DNA of 64,000 nt from positions 1,116,001 to 1,180,000 of the forward strand of contig NZ_RBIQ01000007.1 in NCBI RefSeq assembly GCF_003634105.1, read 5' to 3'. Made by a program: the position numbers and the translations under genes. Source of the stretch: Maribacter vaceletii. Lineage in GTDB: Bacteria; Bacteroidota; Bacteroidia; Flavobacteriales; Flavobacteriaceae. Shown here in pieces: positions 33,710 to 42,527 of this stretch. The number at the start of each line of letters is the position of its first letter. The stretch's first letter is position 1. Below the pieces are notes generated by a model that saw nothing but the letters and a program-made list of their open reading frames with translations, was not told the origin of the DNA and made no database searches.

Positions 33710-35521
33710 ATGACTTTAAGTGCATTAGATTATACGCTTATAATTGGATTTTTTTTAATTGTTTTAGGGGTAGGTTTTTTTGTTTCTAAGAAATCTGGGA
33801 GGGACTCATCAGAATTTTTCTTATCAGGAAGAACAATGCCTTGGTGGCTATTGGGTCTTTCCATGGTAGCAACTACTTTTTCTACAGACACCCCTAATTT
33901 AGTTACCGATATTGTTAGAACAAATGGAGTTTCTGGTAACTGGGTGTGGTGGGCATTTTTAATTACAGGATTGTTAACCGTATTTGTATATGCTAAGCTA
34001 TGGAGAAAATCTAATGTAAAAACAGACTTAGAGTTTTATGAATTGCGTTACGGTGGTGCTCCTGCAAGTTTTTTACGAAAATTTAGAGCGGTTTACTTAG
34101 GAGTTTTTTTTAATGTAATTACTATGGCTGGGGTAACACTTGCAGCAATAAAAATAGGAAGTGTAATGCTTGGTTTAGAACCCTGGCAAACGGTTATTTG
34201 TGGAGGAGTAATAACTGTGGTTTTTAGTGCTTTAGGTGGATTTAAAGGTGTTGTTTATACTGATTTTTTGTTATTTTTTGTAGCAATGGCAGGTTCTATT
34301 GGCGCTGCGTATTTTCTTGTAAATATTCCAGAAGTTGGTGGTATAAAAGCTTTAATGGCTAATGAAAATGTTAGTGATAAACTATCTATTTTACCAGACT
34401 TTAGTAATAAAAAAGCACTTATAACATTATTTATTATTCCTTTAGCAGTACAGTGGTGGAGTTCATGGTATCCAGGTTCAGAACCAGGAGGTGGTGGGTA
34501 TATAGCCCAAAGAATGTTAGCTGCAAAAGATGAAAATCATGCCATTGGCGCAACGTTCTTTTTTAATATTATGCATTATGCTTTAAGACCTTGGCCATGG
34601 ATTTTGGTGGCACTAGCATCTTTAGTTGTTTTTCCAGATATTGCTAGTATACAAGAAGCTTTTCCTACTATTTCTGAGGACAAATTAGGGCATGATTTGG
34701 CATATTCTGCTATGCTAACGAAACTTCCAAGCGGGCTTTTAGGATTGGTTTTGGCCTCTTTAATTGCAGCATATATGAGTACAATATCTACCCAATTAAA
34801 TTGGGGCTCTTCTTATATTGTTTTCGATTTTTATAAACAACAAATTAACCCAAATGCAACCGAAAAAAAGCTAGTAGCTATTGGTAGGATATCTACAGTT
34901 TTTTTAATGGTATTAAGCGCAGGCTTAGCATTACTTTTGCAGAATGCACTACAACTTTTTGATGTTCTTTTAACCTTTGGAGCAGGTACTGGACTTATAT
35001 TTATTTTACGCTGGTTTTGGTGGCGTATAAACGCTTGGAGCGAAATTACCGCAATGTTTGCCTCGGGTTTAATAGCTATAATTTTAAAATTTACACCTAT
35101 TGGCGATTTCTTTTTTACTGCAAAAACAGGAATTTTTCCAGATTGGATGGAGTATCCCTTTGTTGTATTACTAACCACTATAATATGGCTATTAGTTACT
35201 TTTTTGACACAACCAGAATCTCCAGAAGTTTTGCAAAATTTTTATAAAAAAATACAGCCAGGCGGTCCAGGTTGGAACAGTGTAGTAAAGGAAGCCAAAA
35301 AGAACAACCTATCTATTAAAAACAAGGATAAAGCATGGAGCGTTCCTAAAGGTATATATGCAATGATTGTGGGTTGTACACTTATTTATACATGTATGTT
35401 TGCTACAGGATATTGGATTTATGGTGAAACAACACTAGCATTAACCTTAACAGGCATAGCAATTGTTTCTGCCTTAGTACTTATAAGATTATGGAAAGCT
35501 CTTAAAGAAGATATTTTATAG
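33710..35521 (+). CDS. Sodium:solute symporter (SSS family)
   Basis: 603 residues with about 13 to 14 membrane helices. The N-terminus TLSALDYTLIIGFFLIVLGVGFFVSKKSG, the gate segment FLSGRTMPWWLLGLSMVATTFSTDTP (about 36-62), and the later SLIAAYMSTISTQLNWGSSYIVFDFY (about 348-373) with paired serines for Na+ are typical of the SSS fold. Likely imports a sugar or related small solute released from the adjacent glycan locus, driven by Na+. Divergent from the TSUP gene and convergent with riboflavin synthase (two bases between stop codons). Confidence 0.88.
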   Translation: MTLSALDYTLIIGFFLIVLGVGFFVSKKSGRDSSEFFLSGRTMPWWLLGLSMVATTFSTDTPNLVTDIVRTNGVSGNWVWWAFLITGLLTVFVYAKLWRKSNVKTDLEFYELRYGGAPASFLRKFRAVYLGVFFNVITMAGVTLAAIKIGSVMLGLEPWQTVICGGVITVVFSALGGFKGVVYTDFLLFFVAMAGSIGAAYFLVNIPEVGGIKALMANENVSDKLSILPDFSNKKALITLFIIPLAVQWWSSWYPGSEPGGGGYIAQRMLAAKDENHAIGATFFFNIMHYALRPWPWILVALASLVVFPDIASIQEAFPTISEDKLGHDLAYSAMLTKLPSGLLGLVLASLIAAYMSTISTQLNWGSSYIVFDFYKQQINPNATEKKLVAIGRISTVFLMVLSAGLALLLQNALQLFDVLLTFGAGTGLIFILRWFWWRINAWSEITAMFASGLIAIILKFTPIGDFFFTAKTGIFPDWMEYPFVVLLTTIIWLLVTFLTQPESPEVLQNFYKKIQPGGPGWNSVVKEAKKNNLSIKNKDKAWSVPKGIYAMIVGCTLIYTCMFATGYWIYGETTLALTLTGIAIVSALVLIRLWKALKEDIL

Positions 35522-35523
35522 GA

Positions 35524-36114
35524 TTACTCTCTATTTGCCATTAATTTAGAAACATATTTGCCAATAACATCAAACTCAAGGTTAACAACTGTTCCTACTT
35601 TATAGGTGCCAAAACGGGTATGCTCATACGTATAAGGGATAATAGCTACACTAAAGGTATTTTTTCCAGAATTTACTACGGTTAAGCTTGTACCATCAAT
35701 AGTAATAGAACCTTTTTCTATAGTTGGGTTGTTTAAAGTAGCATCATATTCAAAAGAAAAAAACCAACTACCATCTTTTTCAGAAATAGAAGTACATATG
35801 CCAGTTTGGTCTACATGCCCTTGAACTATGTGTCCATCTAATCTTGAGCCTAAAATCATGGCGCGTTCTAGATTTATTTTTTCTCCAACAGCAAGATTAT
35901 TTAAACTTGTTTTTTCTAAAGTTTCATCTATAGCTGTAACGGTATATTCTTTGTCTTTTATGGCAACAACAGTTAAACACACGCCATTATGAGCAACACT
36001 CTGATCAATTTTTAATTCGGAAGTAATGTTAGATGCAACTGTAATATGTAAATTACTTCCTTCTTTCTCTAAATTAGTAATTTGCCCTAGTGTTTCAATT
36101 ATTCCTGTAAACAT
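35524..36114 (-). CDS. ribE: Riboflavin synthase, alpha chain
   Basis: Dismutates two 6,7-dimethyl-8-ribityllumazine molecules to riboflavin and a pyrimidine. 196 residues made of two similar lumazine-binding barrels: residues 1-95 (MFTGIIETLGQI, HNGVCLTVVAI) and 96-190 (GHIVQGHVDQTG, GSITIDGTSLTVV). MFTGI is the conserved start. Active-site-like C/S-x-TV motifs are present in both halves. Single gene, divergent from pdxA by about 58 bases. Confidence 0.95.
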   Translation of the reverse strand: MFTGIIETLGQITNLEKEGSNLHITVASNITSELKIDQSVAHNGVCLTVVAIKDKEYTVTAIDETLEKTSLNNLAVGEKINLERAMILGSRLDGHIVQGHVDQTGICTSISEKDGSWFFSFEYDATLNNPTIEKGSITIDGTSLTVVNSGKNTFSVAIIPYTYEHTRFGTYKVGTVVNLEFDVIGKYVSKLMANRE

Positions 36115-36131
36115 GTGTCGTTTTATTTAAG

Positions 36132-36139
36132 TAATTTTG
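36132..36139 (+). promoter_or_regulatory. -7 box of pdxA
   Basis: TAATTTTG fits TAnnTTTG exactly, 33 bases before the pdxA ATG at 36173. The expected transcription start near 36146 excludes the in-frame TTG at 36137 as the translation start. No good -33 TTG is seen. Confidence 0.55.
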
Positions 36140-36172
36140 CGTAATATATTTAGATACAAAGGTAAAGATATA

Positions 36173-37222
36173 ATGCAGGAAAAAGGGAAAATTAAATTAG
36201 GTATATCTATAGGAGATTTAAATGGTATTGGTTGCGAAGTTGTTTTAAAAACTTTTGAAGATTCTAGAATGCTAGATTTTTGCACACCTATTGTTTTTGC
36301 ATCAAACAAAACAATATCACAACAAAAAAATCATTTAAAAATACCAATTAATTATAATGGTGTACCAGATGCATATAAAGCTTTAGATGGTAAGTTTAAT
36401 GTAGTTAATGTTTGGAAAGAAACGCCAAAATTACAATTTGGAGAAGCAACTCCTGAGGGCGGAAAATTTGCAATTAAATCGTTACAGAAAGCAGTTGAAG
36501 CCTTAAAACAAGGAAAGATAGATGTTTTGGTAACTGCTCCTATTAATAAGAATAATATACAAAGCGAGGAATTTAATTTTCCAGGACATACCGATTACTT
36601 GGCTAAGGAATTAAATGGGCAGAGTTTAATGTTTATGGTAACCGATGATTTAAAAGTTGGTCTTTTAACAGATCATGTTGCCGTTAAAGATGTATCTGCT
36701 GCAATTACTACTAAACTAATTAATGATAAGATTGAGGTAATAGAGAATTCTTTAAAGATGGACTTTGGAATTACGAAACCCAAGATTGCACTTTTAGGAA
36801 TAAACCCACATAGCGGAGATAATGGTGTAATAGGTAAAGAAGACGATAAGATTTTAAAGCCAGTTATTAAAGAATTAGCTAATAAAGGGCATTTAGTTTA
36901 CGGTCCTTATGCTGCAGATAGTTTTTTTGGATCAGATGGGTATAAAAAGTTCGATGCTATTTTAGCAGCTTATCATGATCAAGGGTTAATTCCTTTTAAA
37001 ACTTTATCTTTTGGAAAAGGGGTAAATTATACTGCAGGGTTAAGTAAGGTAAGAACCTCTCCGGATCATGGAACTGCCTATGAAATAGCAGGAAAAGGTA
37101 AGGCAGATCATAGTTCTTTTAAAGAAGCTGTATTTTCTGCAATACATATTTTTAGAAATAGAGAAGAGTATTTAGAACTAACAGAAAACCCATTAAAAAA
37201 GCAAAAAATTACTAGAAAATAA
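36173..37222 (+). CDS. pdxA: 4-hydroxythreonine-4-phosphate dehydrogenase
   Basis: NAD-dependent oxidation of 4-phosphohydroxythreonine in the DXP-dependent route to pyridoxal phosphate. From ATG 36173 the protein has 349 residues. Motifs: KLGISIGDLNGIGCEVVLKTF at the N-terminus, VTAPINKNNIQ (about 118), metal-binding HTDYLAKEL, LGINPHSGDNGVIGKED, and DAILAAYHDQGLIPFK with the second metal His, then SPDHGTAYEIAGKGKADHSSF at the C-terminus. An upstream TTG in frame at 36137 is rejected because it lies in the -7 box. First of a plus-strand run continuing with DUF177-rpmF. Confidence 0.95.
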   Translation: MQEKGKIKLGISIGDLNGIGCEVVLKTFEDSRMLDFCTPIVFASNKTISQQKNHLKIPINYNGVPDAYKALDGKFNVVNVWKETPKLQFGEATPEGGKFAIKSLQKAVEALKQGKIDVLVTAPINKNNIQSEEFNFPGHTDYLAKELNGQSLMFMVTDDLKVGLLTDHVAVKDVSAAITTKLINDKIEVIENSLKMDFGITKPKIALLGINPHSGDNGVIGKEDDKILKPVIKELANKGHLVYGPYAADSFFGSDGYKKFDAILAAYHDQGLIPFKTLSFGKGVNYTAGLSKVRTSPDHGTAYEIAGKGKADHSSFKEAVFSAIHIFRNREEYLELTENPLKKQKITRK

Positions 37223-37272
37223 GTATTGTATTAAAACACAATGATTTATTGTTTAATTTTAATGTGTAAAAA

Positions 37273-37302
37273 TTGGGTATTATTAAAATAATAGTATCTT
37301 TG
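37273..37302 (+). promoter_or_regulatory. Full flavobacterial promoter for DUF177-rpmF-fabH-acc cluster
   Basis: TTG at 37273-37275, a 19-base spacer and TATCTTTG at 37295-37302: an exact match to the Bacteroidota -33/-7 consensus. It drives the cluster beginning at 37350. Confidence 0.75.
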
Positions 37303-37349
37303 CACCCCCCTATAATTGGGTGGGCGTTTTAAATTTAAGTGTTTATACG

Positions 37350-37886
37350 ATGAAGCAAAAGGAGTTTATTATTCCTTTCTCAGGATTGAAGCAAGGGAAA
37401 CATGAGTTTAAGTACGTAATTAAAAACGAGTTCTTTGAATCTTTTGAATATGATGAGTTTAATAGCGCAGATGTTAATTTAACTGTACTATTAAATAAAA
37501 CGAGCACTATGATGGAGCTTGATTTTATTGCATCAGGTAGCGTAAATGTTAACTGCGATACTACAAATGAGCCTTACGACCAATCAGTAGATTCTGATAT
37601 ACAGTTGTTAGTCAAGTTTGGAGAAGCATTTAATAATGAGGACGATGAAATTTTAATATTACCTCACGGGGAATATGAAATGAATATTGCTCAGTACGTT
37701 TATGAAATGCTTGTTTTAGCTGTGCCTCAAAAAAGAGTGCACCCTGGAATAGCAGATGGCACATTAAAATCGGAAGCTTTAGATAAATTAGAAGAGCTTC
37801 AGCCAAAAGCAAAAGACGAAAAAGAAAATAAAGAAGAAAGTGATCCCAGATGGGACGAATTAAAAAAACTATTAACGGATAAATAA
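37350..37886 (+). CDS. YceD/DUF177 family protein
   Basis: Member of the DUF177 (YceD) family, which almost always precedes rpmF; in plants and bacteria the family is linked to 23S rRNA accumulation. From the ATG at 37350 it has 178 residues, N-terminus KEFIIPFSGLKQGKHEFKYVI, the conserved core FEYDEFNSADVNLTVLLNK (about 30-50), cysteine-bearing NCDTTNEPYDQSV (about 72-85) and an acidic to basic C-terminus ending DPRWDELKKLL. A GTG 30 bases upstream (37320) is rejected: homologues start near KEF.IPF. Seven bases before rpmF. Confidence 0.85.
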   Translation: MKQKEFIIPFSGLKQGKHEFKYVIKNEFFESFEYDEFNSADVNLTVLLNKTSTMMELDFIASGSVNVNCDTTNEPYDQSVDSDIQLLVKFGEAFNNEDDEILILPHGEYEMNIAQYVYEMLVLAVPQKRVHPGIADGTLKSEALDKLEELQPKAKDEKENKEESDPRWDELKKLLTDK

Positions 37887-37892
37887 GTACTA

Positions 37893-38090
37893 ATGGCACA
37901 TCCTAAGAGAAAAATTTCCAAAACAAGGAGAGACAAAAGAAGAACACATTACAAAGCTGTAGCTCCTACTTTGGCAACAGATTCAGCAACTGGTGAAATG
38001 CATTTATACCATAGAGCACACTGGCACGAAGGAAAATTATACTATAGAGGTCAAGTTTTAGTTGACAAAACAGTAGAAGCGGAAGCTTAA
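37893..38090 (+). CDS. rpmF: 50S ribosomal protein L32
   Basis: 65 residues, [20 protein letters not shown] at the N-terminus is the L32 signature, followed by the [11 protein letters not shown] segment. Zinc-binding cysteines are absent, as in many L32 (C-) forms. Six bases after DUF177 and followed by a terminator, so the two form a unit. Confidence 0.97.
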   Translation: MAHPKRKISKTRRDKRRTHYKAVAPTLATDSATGEMHLYHRAHWHEGKLYYRGQVLVDKTVEAEA

Positions 38091-38108
38091 ATAGTAAGAT
38101 ATTTTAAA

Positions 38109-38150
38109 AAAACTCTCTCATTTATTGTAATGACGAGAGTTTTTTTTATT
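38109..38150 (+). terminator. Terminator after rpmF
   Basis: Stem AACTCTC (38111-38117) / GAGAGTT (38135-38141) with inner pairing CATT/AATG, then a T-run to 38148. Read-through or a second promoter must feed fabH, 180 bases on. Confidence 0.75.
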
Positions 38151-38330
38151 TCTTTTTTTAGAATAAAACTTGTTTTATTTTATACTAAAATTTAAAATCC
38201 CGGACTAGGGATTCTTTTTTAGAAAAAAAGTTAAAAACTGATGGTTTTTCATCAAAAAGTCGCAAAAAATCACTATTTTTCGACGATTTTGATTAGTTTT
38301 TGAAGTTTTTCACCCAAAACCAACTAATAC

Positions 38331-39323
38331 ATGAACAAACTTACCGCAGCTATTACTGCTGTTGGGGGCTATGTCCCTAAGCATATTTTAACCAACAAAA
38401 TGTTGGAAGAAATTGTAGATACCAATGATGAGTGGATTACCACCAGAACCGGTATTAAAGAAAGAAGAATTCTTAAAGAGGATGAAGGAGAGGGTACTTC
38501 TTATTTAGCAATAAAAGCAGCAGAAGATTTAATTGCTAAGAAAAGTATAGATCCAAAAGAAATAGATTTAATAGTTGTAGCAACTGCAACTCCAGATAAT
38601 ATGGTTGCTTCAACAGCAGCATTTGTTGCTTCAGAAATAGGAGCTAGTAATGCTTTTGCTTATGATTTACTAGCAGCATGTTCTAGTTTTCTTTTTGGCT
38701 TGTCTACAGTAGCTAGTTACATTGCGTCTGGCAGGTATAAAAAAGTATTACTTATTGGAGCAGATAAAATGTCCTCTATTTTGGATTACGAAGATAGAAC
38801 TACTTGTATTATTTTTGGAGACGGAGCTGGAGCAGTACTTATGGAACCAAACACCGAAGGTTTTGGCTTACAAGATGAGTATTTAAGAGCAGATGGATCT
38901 GGAAGACAGTTCTTAGGAATGGAAGGCGGCGGATCTTTAATGCCAGCAACTATAGAATCTGTAAAAAATAGAAAACATTATATTTTTCAAGAAGGCAGGA
39001 CTGTATTTAAATTTGCAGTATCTAATATGGCATTTGCAGCTGCAGAAATCATGAAGCGTAATAATTTAAGTGATAAAGATGTAGATTGGTTAGTGCCACA
39101 TCAAGCCAATAAAAGAATTATAGATGCAACATCTAATAGAATGGGGTTAGATGAAAATAAAGTAATGATGAATATTCAGAGGTATGGAAATACTACTTCT
39201 GGAACATTGCCATTACTATTATGGGATTATGAAAAACAATTAAAAAAAGGAGATAATCTTGTATTTGCCGCTTTTGGAGGTGGCTTTACTTGGGGTTCTA
39301 TTTATTTAAAATGGGCCTATTAA
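38331..39323 (+). CDS. fabH: Beta-ketoacyl-ACP synthase III
   Basis: Condenses acyl-CoA with malonyl-ACP to start fatty acid chains. 330 residues with thiolase fold. Active-site triad: Cys117 in LLAACSSF, His in the PHQANKR motif (about 257), Asn in GNTTSGT (about 287). N-terminus KLTAAITAVGGYVPKHILTN and GTSYLAIKAAEDLI are typical. Precedes accB and accC (39-70 base gaps), forming the initiation module of fatty acid synthesis with rpmF. The upstream stretch contains a hairpin (GTCG...CGAC, about 38259-38283) of unknown role. Confidence 0.95.
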   Translation: MNKLTAAITAVGGYVPKHILTNKMLEEIVDTNDEWITTRTGIKERRILKEDEGEGTSYLAIKAAEDLIAKKSIDPKEIDLIVVATATPDNMVASTAAFVASEIGASNAFAYDLLAACSSFLFGLSTVASYIASGRYKKVLLIGADKMSSILDYEDRTTCIIFGDGAGAVLMEPNTEGFGLQDEYLRADGSGRQFLGMEGGGSLMPATIESVKNRKHYIFQEGRTVFKFAVSNMAFAAAEIMKRNNLSDKDVDWLVPHQANKRIIDATSNRMGLDENKVMMNIQRYGNTTSGTLPLLLWDYEKQLKKGDNLVFAAFGGGFTWGSIYLKWAY

Positions 39324-39362
39324 ATTATTTAAAGAAAATAACCAACTTAATGTATTTTTATT

Positions 39363-39851
39363 ATGGATATTAAAGAAATTCAAAGCCTAATTAAATTTGT
39401 GGCAAAGTCTGGAGCTAGTGAAGTAAAACTAGAGACAGATGATTTAAAAATAACAATTAGAACAGGATCATTAAATTCTGGTTCAGAAACAACATATGTA
39501 CAGCAAATTCCTGTTGCACAACAAGCAATGGCACCTGCAGCGCCAGTAGCAGCTCCTGTAGCAGATACACCAGCAGCGCCAGCTACTCCTGCCGCAGAAG
39601 ACGATTCTAAATATATTACAGTTAAATCTCCAATAATAGGTACATTTTATAGAAAACCATCTCCAGACAAACCATCTTTTGTTGAGGTAGGCAGTACTAT
39701 AGGAGAAGGAGATGTACTTTGTGTTATAGAAGCAATGAAATTGTTTAATGATATTGAGTCTGAAGTTTCCGGTAAAATTGTAAAAATATTAGTAGACGAT
39801 TCTTCTCCAGTAGAATTTGACCAACCATTATTCTTAGTAGACCCATCTTAA
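39363..39851 (+). CDS. accB: Acetyl-CoA carboxylase biotin carboxyl carrier protein
   Basis: Carries biotin for acetyl-CoA carboxylase. 162 residues: N-terminal domain (1-50), an Ala/Pro linker (about 51-85, APAAPVAAPVADTPAAP), and the C-terminal biotinyl domain with the EAMK motif at about 123-126 (Lys126 biotinylated), followed by the typical LFNDIESEVSGKI. Complete and in an operon with accC. Confidence 0.96.
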   Translation: MDIKEIQSLIKFVAKSGASEVKLETDDLKITIRTGSLNSGSETTYVQQIPVAQQAMAPAAPVAAPVADTPAAPATPAAEDDSKYITVKSPIIGTFYRKPSPDKPSFVEVGSTIGEGDVLCVIEAMKLFNDIESEVSGKIVKILVDDSSPVEFDQPLFLVDPS

Positions 39852-39921
39852 TAATTTTAAGTAGCAAATACTACTTTTTTAGTAGTAGTATCTATTAGAA
39901 TTAATTTAAAATTTAAAGAAG

Positions 39922-41271
39922 ATGTTTAAAAAAATACTAATTGCCAACAGAGGGGAAATAGCACTACGTGTTATTAGAACCTGTAAAGAAATGGGAATAA
40001 AAACAGTAGCTGTTTATTCTAAAGCAGATGAAGAAAGTTTGCATGTAAGATTTGCAGATGAGGCTGTTTGTATAGGGCCAGCACCAAGTAGTGAGTCTTA
40101 TTTAAAAATTCCAAATATTATTGCAGCAGCAGAAATTACAAATGCAGATGCAATACACCCTGGATACGGATTCTTATCAGAAAACTCTAAATTTTCTAAA
40201 ATTTGTGCAGAGCATGATATAAAATTTATTGGAGCATCTGGGGAACATATTGATCGCATGGGAGATAAAGCTAGCGCTAAATTAACCATGAAAGAAGCAG
40301 GGGTGCCTACGGTTCCTGGTTCAGACGGATTATTAAAAGATGTGGATGAAGCACTAGAAATAGCAGAAAAAATGGGGTATCCTGTTATGATTAAAGCTAC
40401 AGCTGGTGGTGGTGGTAAAGGAATGCGTGCCGTTTGGAGTGCAGAAGAAATGCCAGACCTTTTCGAAAGTGCAGTACAAGAAGCTACTGCAGCCTTTGGT
40501 AACGGAGGTATGTATATGGAAAAGCTTATTGAAGAACCAAGACATATAGAAATACAGATTGTTGGTGACCAATACGGTAAAGCGTGTCACTTATCAGAAA
40601 GAGATTGTTCTGTACAAAGAAGACATCAAAAATTAACGGAAGAAACACCATCTCCGTTTATGACCGATAAGCTTAGAGATAGTATGGGTAAAGCTGCAGT
40701 AAAGGCTGCAGAATTCATAAAATATGAAGGAGCAGGTACTATTGAGTTTTTGGTAGACAAGCATAGAAAGTTCTATTTTATGGAGATGAATACTCGTATT
40801 CAGGTAGAGCACCCAATTACAGAACAGGTAATAGATTACGATTTAATTAGAGAGCAAATATTAGTTGCTGGTGGTGTGCCAATTTCTGGTAAAAATTATT
40901 TACCAAAATTACACTCCATAGAATGTAGAATAAATGCAGAGGATCCTTATAATGGGTTTAGACCTTCTCCAGGTAAAATTACTACGTTACATATTCCAGG
41001 AGGCCATGGTGTACGTATGGATACTCATGTATATAGTGGGTATACAATTCCGCCAAACTATGATTCTATGATTGCTAAATTAATTACTACTGCACAGACA
41101 CGTGAAGAGGCAATTAATAAAATGAAAAGGGCTTTAGACGAGTTTGTTATTGAAGGAATAAAAACTACAATACCATTTCATAGGCAGTTAATGGATCATC
41201 CAGATTATTTAACGGGTAATTATACCACAGCATTTATGGAAGATTTTGAAATGAATCCGATAGAAAAATAA
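39922..41271 (+). CDS. accC: Acetyl-CoA carboxylase, biotin carboxylase subunit
   Basis: ATP-dependent carboxylation of biotin on AccB. 449 residues with the ATP-grasp architecture: N-terminal [30 protein letters not shown] (about 73-82), ATP loop [10 protein letters not shown] (about 160), and [14 protein letters not shown] (about 290-303) with the metal/biotin residues. A terminator follows directly. Confidence 0.97.
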   Translation: MFKKILIANRGEIALRVIRTCKEMGIKTVAVYSKADEESLHVRFADEAVCIGPAPSSESYLKIPNIIAAAEITNADAIHPGYGFLSENSKFSKICAEHDIKFIGASGEHIDRMGDKASAKLTMKEAGVPTVPGSDGLLKDVDEALEIAEKMGYPVMIKATAGGGGKGMRAVWSAEEMPDLFESAVQEATAAFGNGGMYMEKLIEEPRHIEIQIVGDQYGKACHLSERDCSVQRRHQKLTEETPSPFMTDKLRDSMGKAAVKAAEFIKYEGAGTIEFLVDKHRKFYFMEMNTRIQVEHPITEQVIDYDLIREQILVAGGVPISGKNYLPKLHSIECRINAEDPYNGFRPSPGKITTLHIPGGHGVRMDTHVYSGYTIPPNYDSMIAKLITTAQTREEAINKMKRALDEFVIEGIKTTIPFHRQLMDHPDYLTGNYTTAFMEDFEMNPIEK

Positions 41272-41275
41272 AAAT

Positions 41276-41303
41276 AAACCCTAATGAAAATTAGGGTTTT
41301 TTT
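41276..41303 (+). terminator. Terminator after accC
   Basis: Stem AAACCCTAAT (41276-41285) / ATTAGGGTTT (41290-41299), GAAA loop, then a T-run. It closes the fabH-accBC unit. Confidence 0.9.
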
Positions 41304-41348
41304 ATATACCCTTTTTTCAGGGATGTGTATTTAGTGTTTTATGGCCTG

Positions 41349-41377
41349 TTTGGCCAATTTTTTAAAATTTAGTTTTG
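41349..41377 (+). promoter_or_regulatory. Promoter of the 41413 gene
   Basis: TTTG at 41349-41352 and TAGTTTTG (41370-41377), spacer 17. The -7 matches the consensus; the spacer is a little short. Start codon 35 bases further on. Confidence 0.5.
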
Positions 41378-41412
41378 TCCTAAGAAATATGGATAATTAT
41401 AACTAATAAAAA

Positions 41413-41754
41413 ATGCAACAACTAAATTTTAAAGCCTTTGAGAAAGCAAAATTAATTACTTCTTTAAAAGAAAATTTTCCGCAGTATAAAATACAAAACT
41501 CATTAGGGAATTTACAGGTAAGAACTAGTGGTTTTACACTAACAGGCAATGTAAAACTTAGTGTTAATGGTACTAAAGGAAAGATAAAAACCCAAACAAA
41601 TTATGACATGTTAATTTTATTCTTAATAATTTCTTTTCCAATAGGAATTTATATTTATGCAAAAAAGGAGAAACAAAAAACAATGGAAAAAGAGGTTGTA
41701 AATAAGTTACAAGAAATTTTAGTTCCTGTGGGAAAAAATAGTCATCCATTTTAG
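41413..41754 (+). CDS. Hypothetical single-span membrane protein
   Basis: 113 residues, not recognised. An N-terminal basic soluble part (about 1-60) with KAFEKAKLITSLKENF and a strand-like SGFTLTGNVKLSVNGTKG is followed by one membrane helix (about 66-83, MLILFLIISFPIGIYIYA) and a charged C-terminal helix. Could be a small membrane anchor or sensor. It stands just upstream of an exported lipoprotein gene (about 75 bases) in the same orientation. Confidence 0.65.
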   Translation: MQQLNFKAFEKAKLITSLKENFPQYKIQNSLGNLQVRTSGFTLTGNVKLSVNGTKGKIKTQTNYDMLILFLIISFPIGIYIYAKKEKQKTMEKEVVNKLQEILVPVGKNSHPF

Positions 41755-41831
41755 GAAGAGAAAGTTTCAAAGAACAAATACAATTTCTAGTTAAAATTAG
41801 TGTTACCTATTACTATAATAACGCAACCAAT

Positions 41832-42518
41832 ATGATTAAAAAAGCATTTATTTATTTCAGTTTATTTATATGTATTTCTTTGTGCACAAGTTGTTTTGAA
41901 ATATTAGAAGAAATAACGTTAAATAAGGACGGTAGTGGCACTGTTATGGTAACTCTGAACATGAGTAAGAGTAAAACCAAATTAGCTTCTCTAATGCTTT
42001 TAGATAGCATAAATGGGTATAAAATTCCTTCGGAAGATGAGATAGATGAATCTTTTAAAGATATATTGTATCATTTAGAGAAAACACCAGGAATATCAAA
42101 CATTAAAAAAACAAAAGATTTTGATAATTATATTTTTACAATTTCCTGCGATTTTAAGAATGTAGATAATGTAAATGCCATTTTTAAAGAGCTTATAAAA
42201 AAGCAGAATAAGAATAATTACACCAATTTTACTACTACAAATTTATCTTATAATCCATCAGAAAATGTTTTTAATAGGCATTTTACGTATGATGATGCCA
42301 TAAAAAAATCCTTTAACACTTTAAAAAATGAAGACCGTAAGGTTTTTGATAATGCTAGTTATACTTGTATTTATAGATTTCAGGATAAAGTAAAAAGTGT
42401 GTCTAATACCAATGCTAAAATAGCACCAAATAAAGGAGCTGTTTTTTTAAAAATAGATGCTCTTTCTCTAATATTAGGAGAAAAAAATGTTGAAAATAAA
42501 ATCCAATTAATCAATTAA
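41832..42518 (+). CDS. Hypothetical lipoprotein
   Basis: 228 residues with a lipoprotein signal (hydrophobic N-terminus ending LCTSC, Cys at about 21). The mature part begins FEILEEITLNKDGSGTVMVTLNMSKSKTKLAS, a sequence type seen in many Bacteroidota lipoproteins that start with an EEI-x-LN-KDGSGT stretch; no activity is assigned. Nine bases before the next gene, so co-transcribed with it. Confidence 0.7.
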   Translation: MIKKAFIYFSLFICISLCTSCFEILEEITLNKDGSGTVMVTLNMSKSKTKLASLMLLDSINGYKIPSEDEIDESFKDILYHLEKTPGISNIKKTKDFDNYIFTISCDFKNVDNVNAIFKELIKKQNKNNYTNFTTTNLSYNPSENVFNRHFTYDDAIKKSFNTLKNEDRKVFDNASYTCIYRFQDKVKSVSNTNAKIAPNKGAVFLKIDALSLILGEKNVENKIQLIN

Positions 42519-42527
42519 TATTTTTAG

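Noticed and set aside
36137-36172. Longer pdxA start at the in-frame TTG 36137
   Set aside because: It lies inside the -7 box TAATTTTG; the transcript would start downstream, and homologues begin near 36173.
37320-37349. GTG start 30 bases upstream of the DUF177 ATG
   Set aside because: The extra residues are not family-like; the KEF.IPF start at 37350 fits.
38091-38330. Missing plsX between rpmF and fabH
   Set aside because: In Bacteroidota rpmF and fabH are often adjacent without plsX, so this is ordinary for the phylum.
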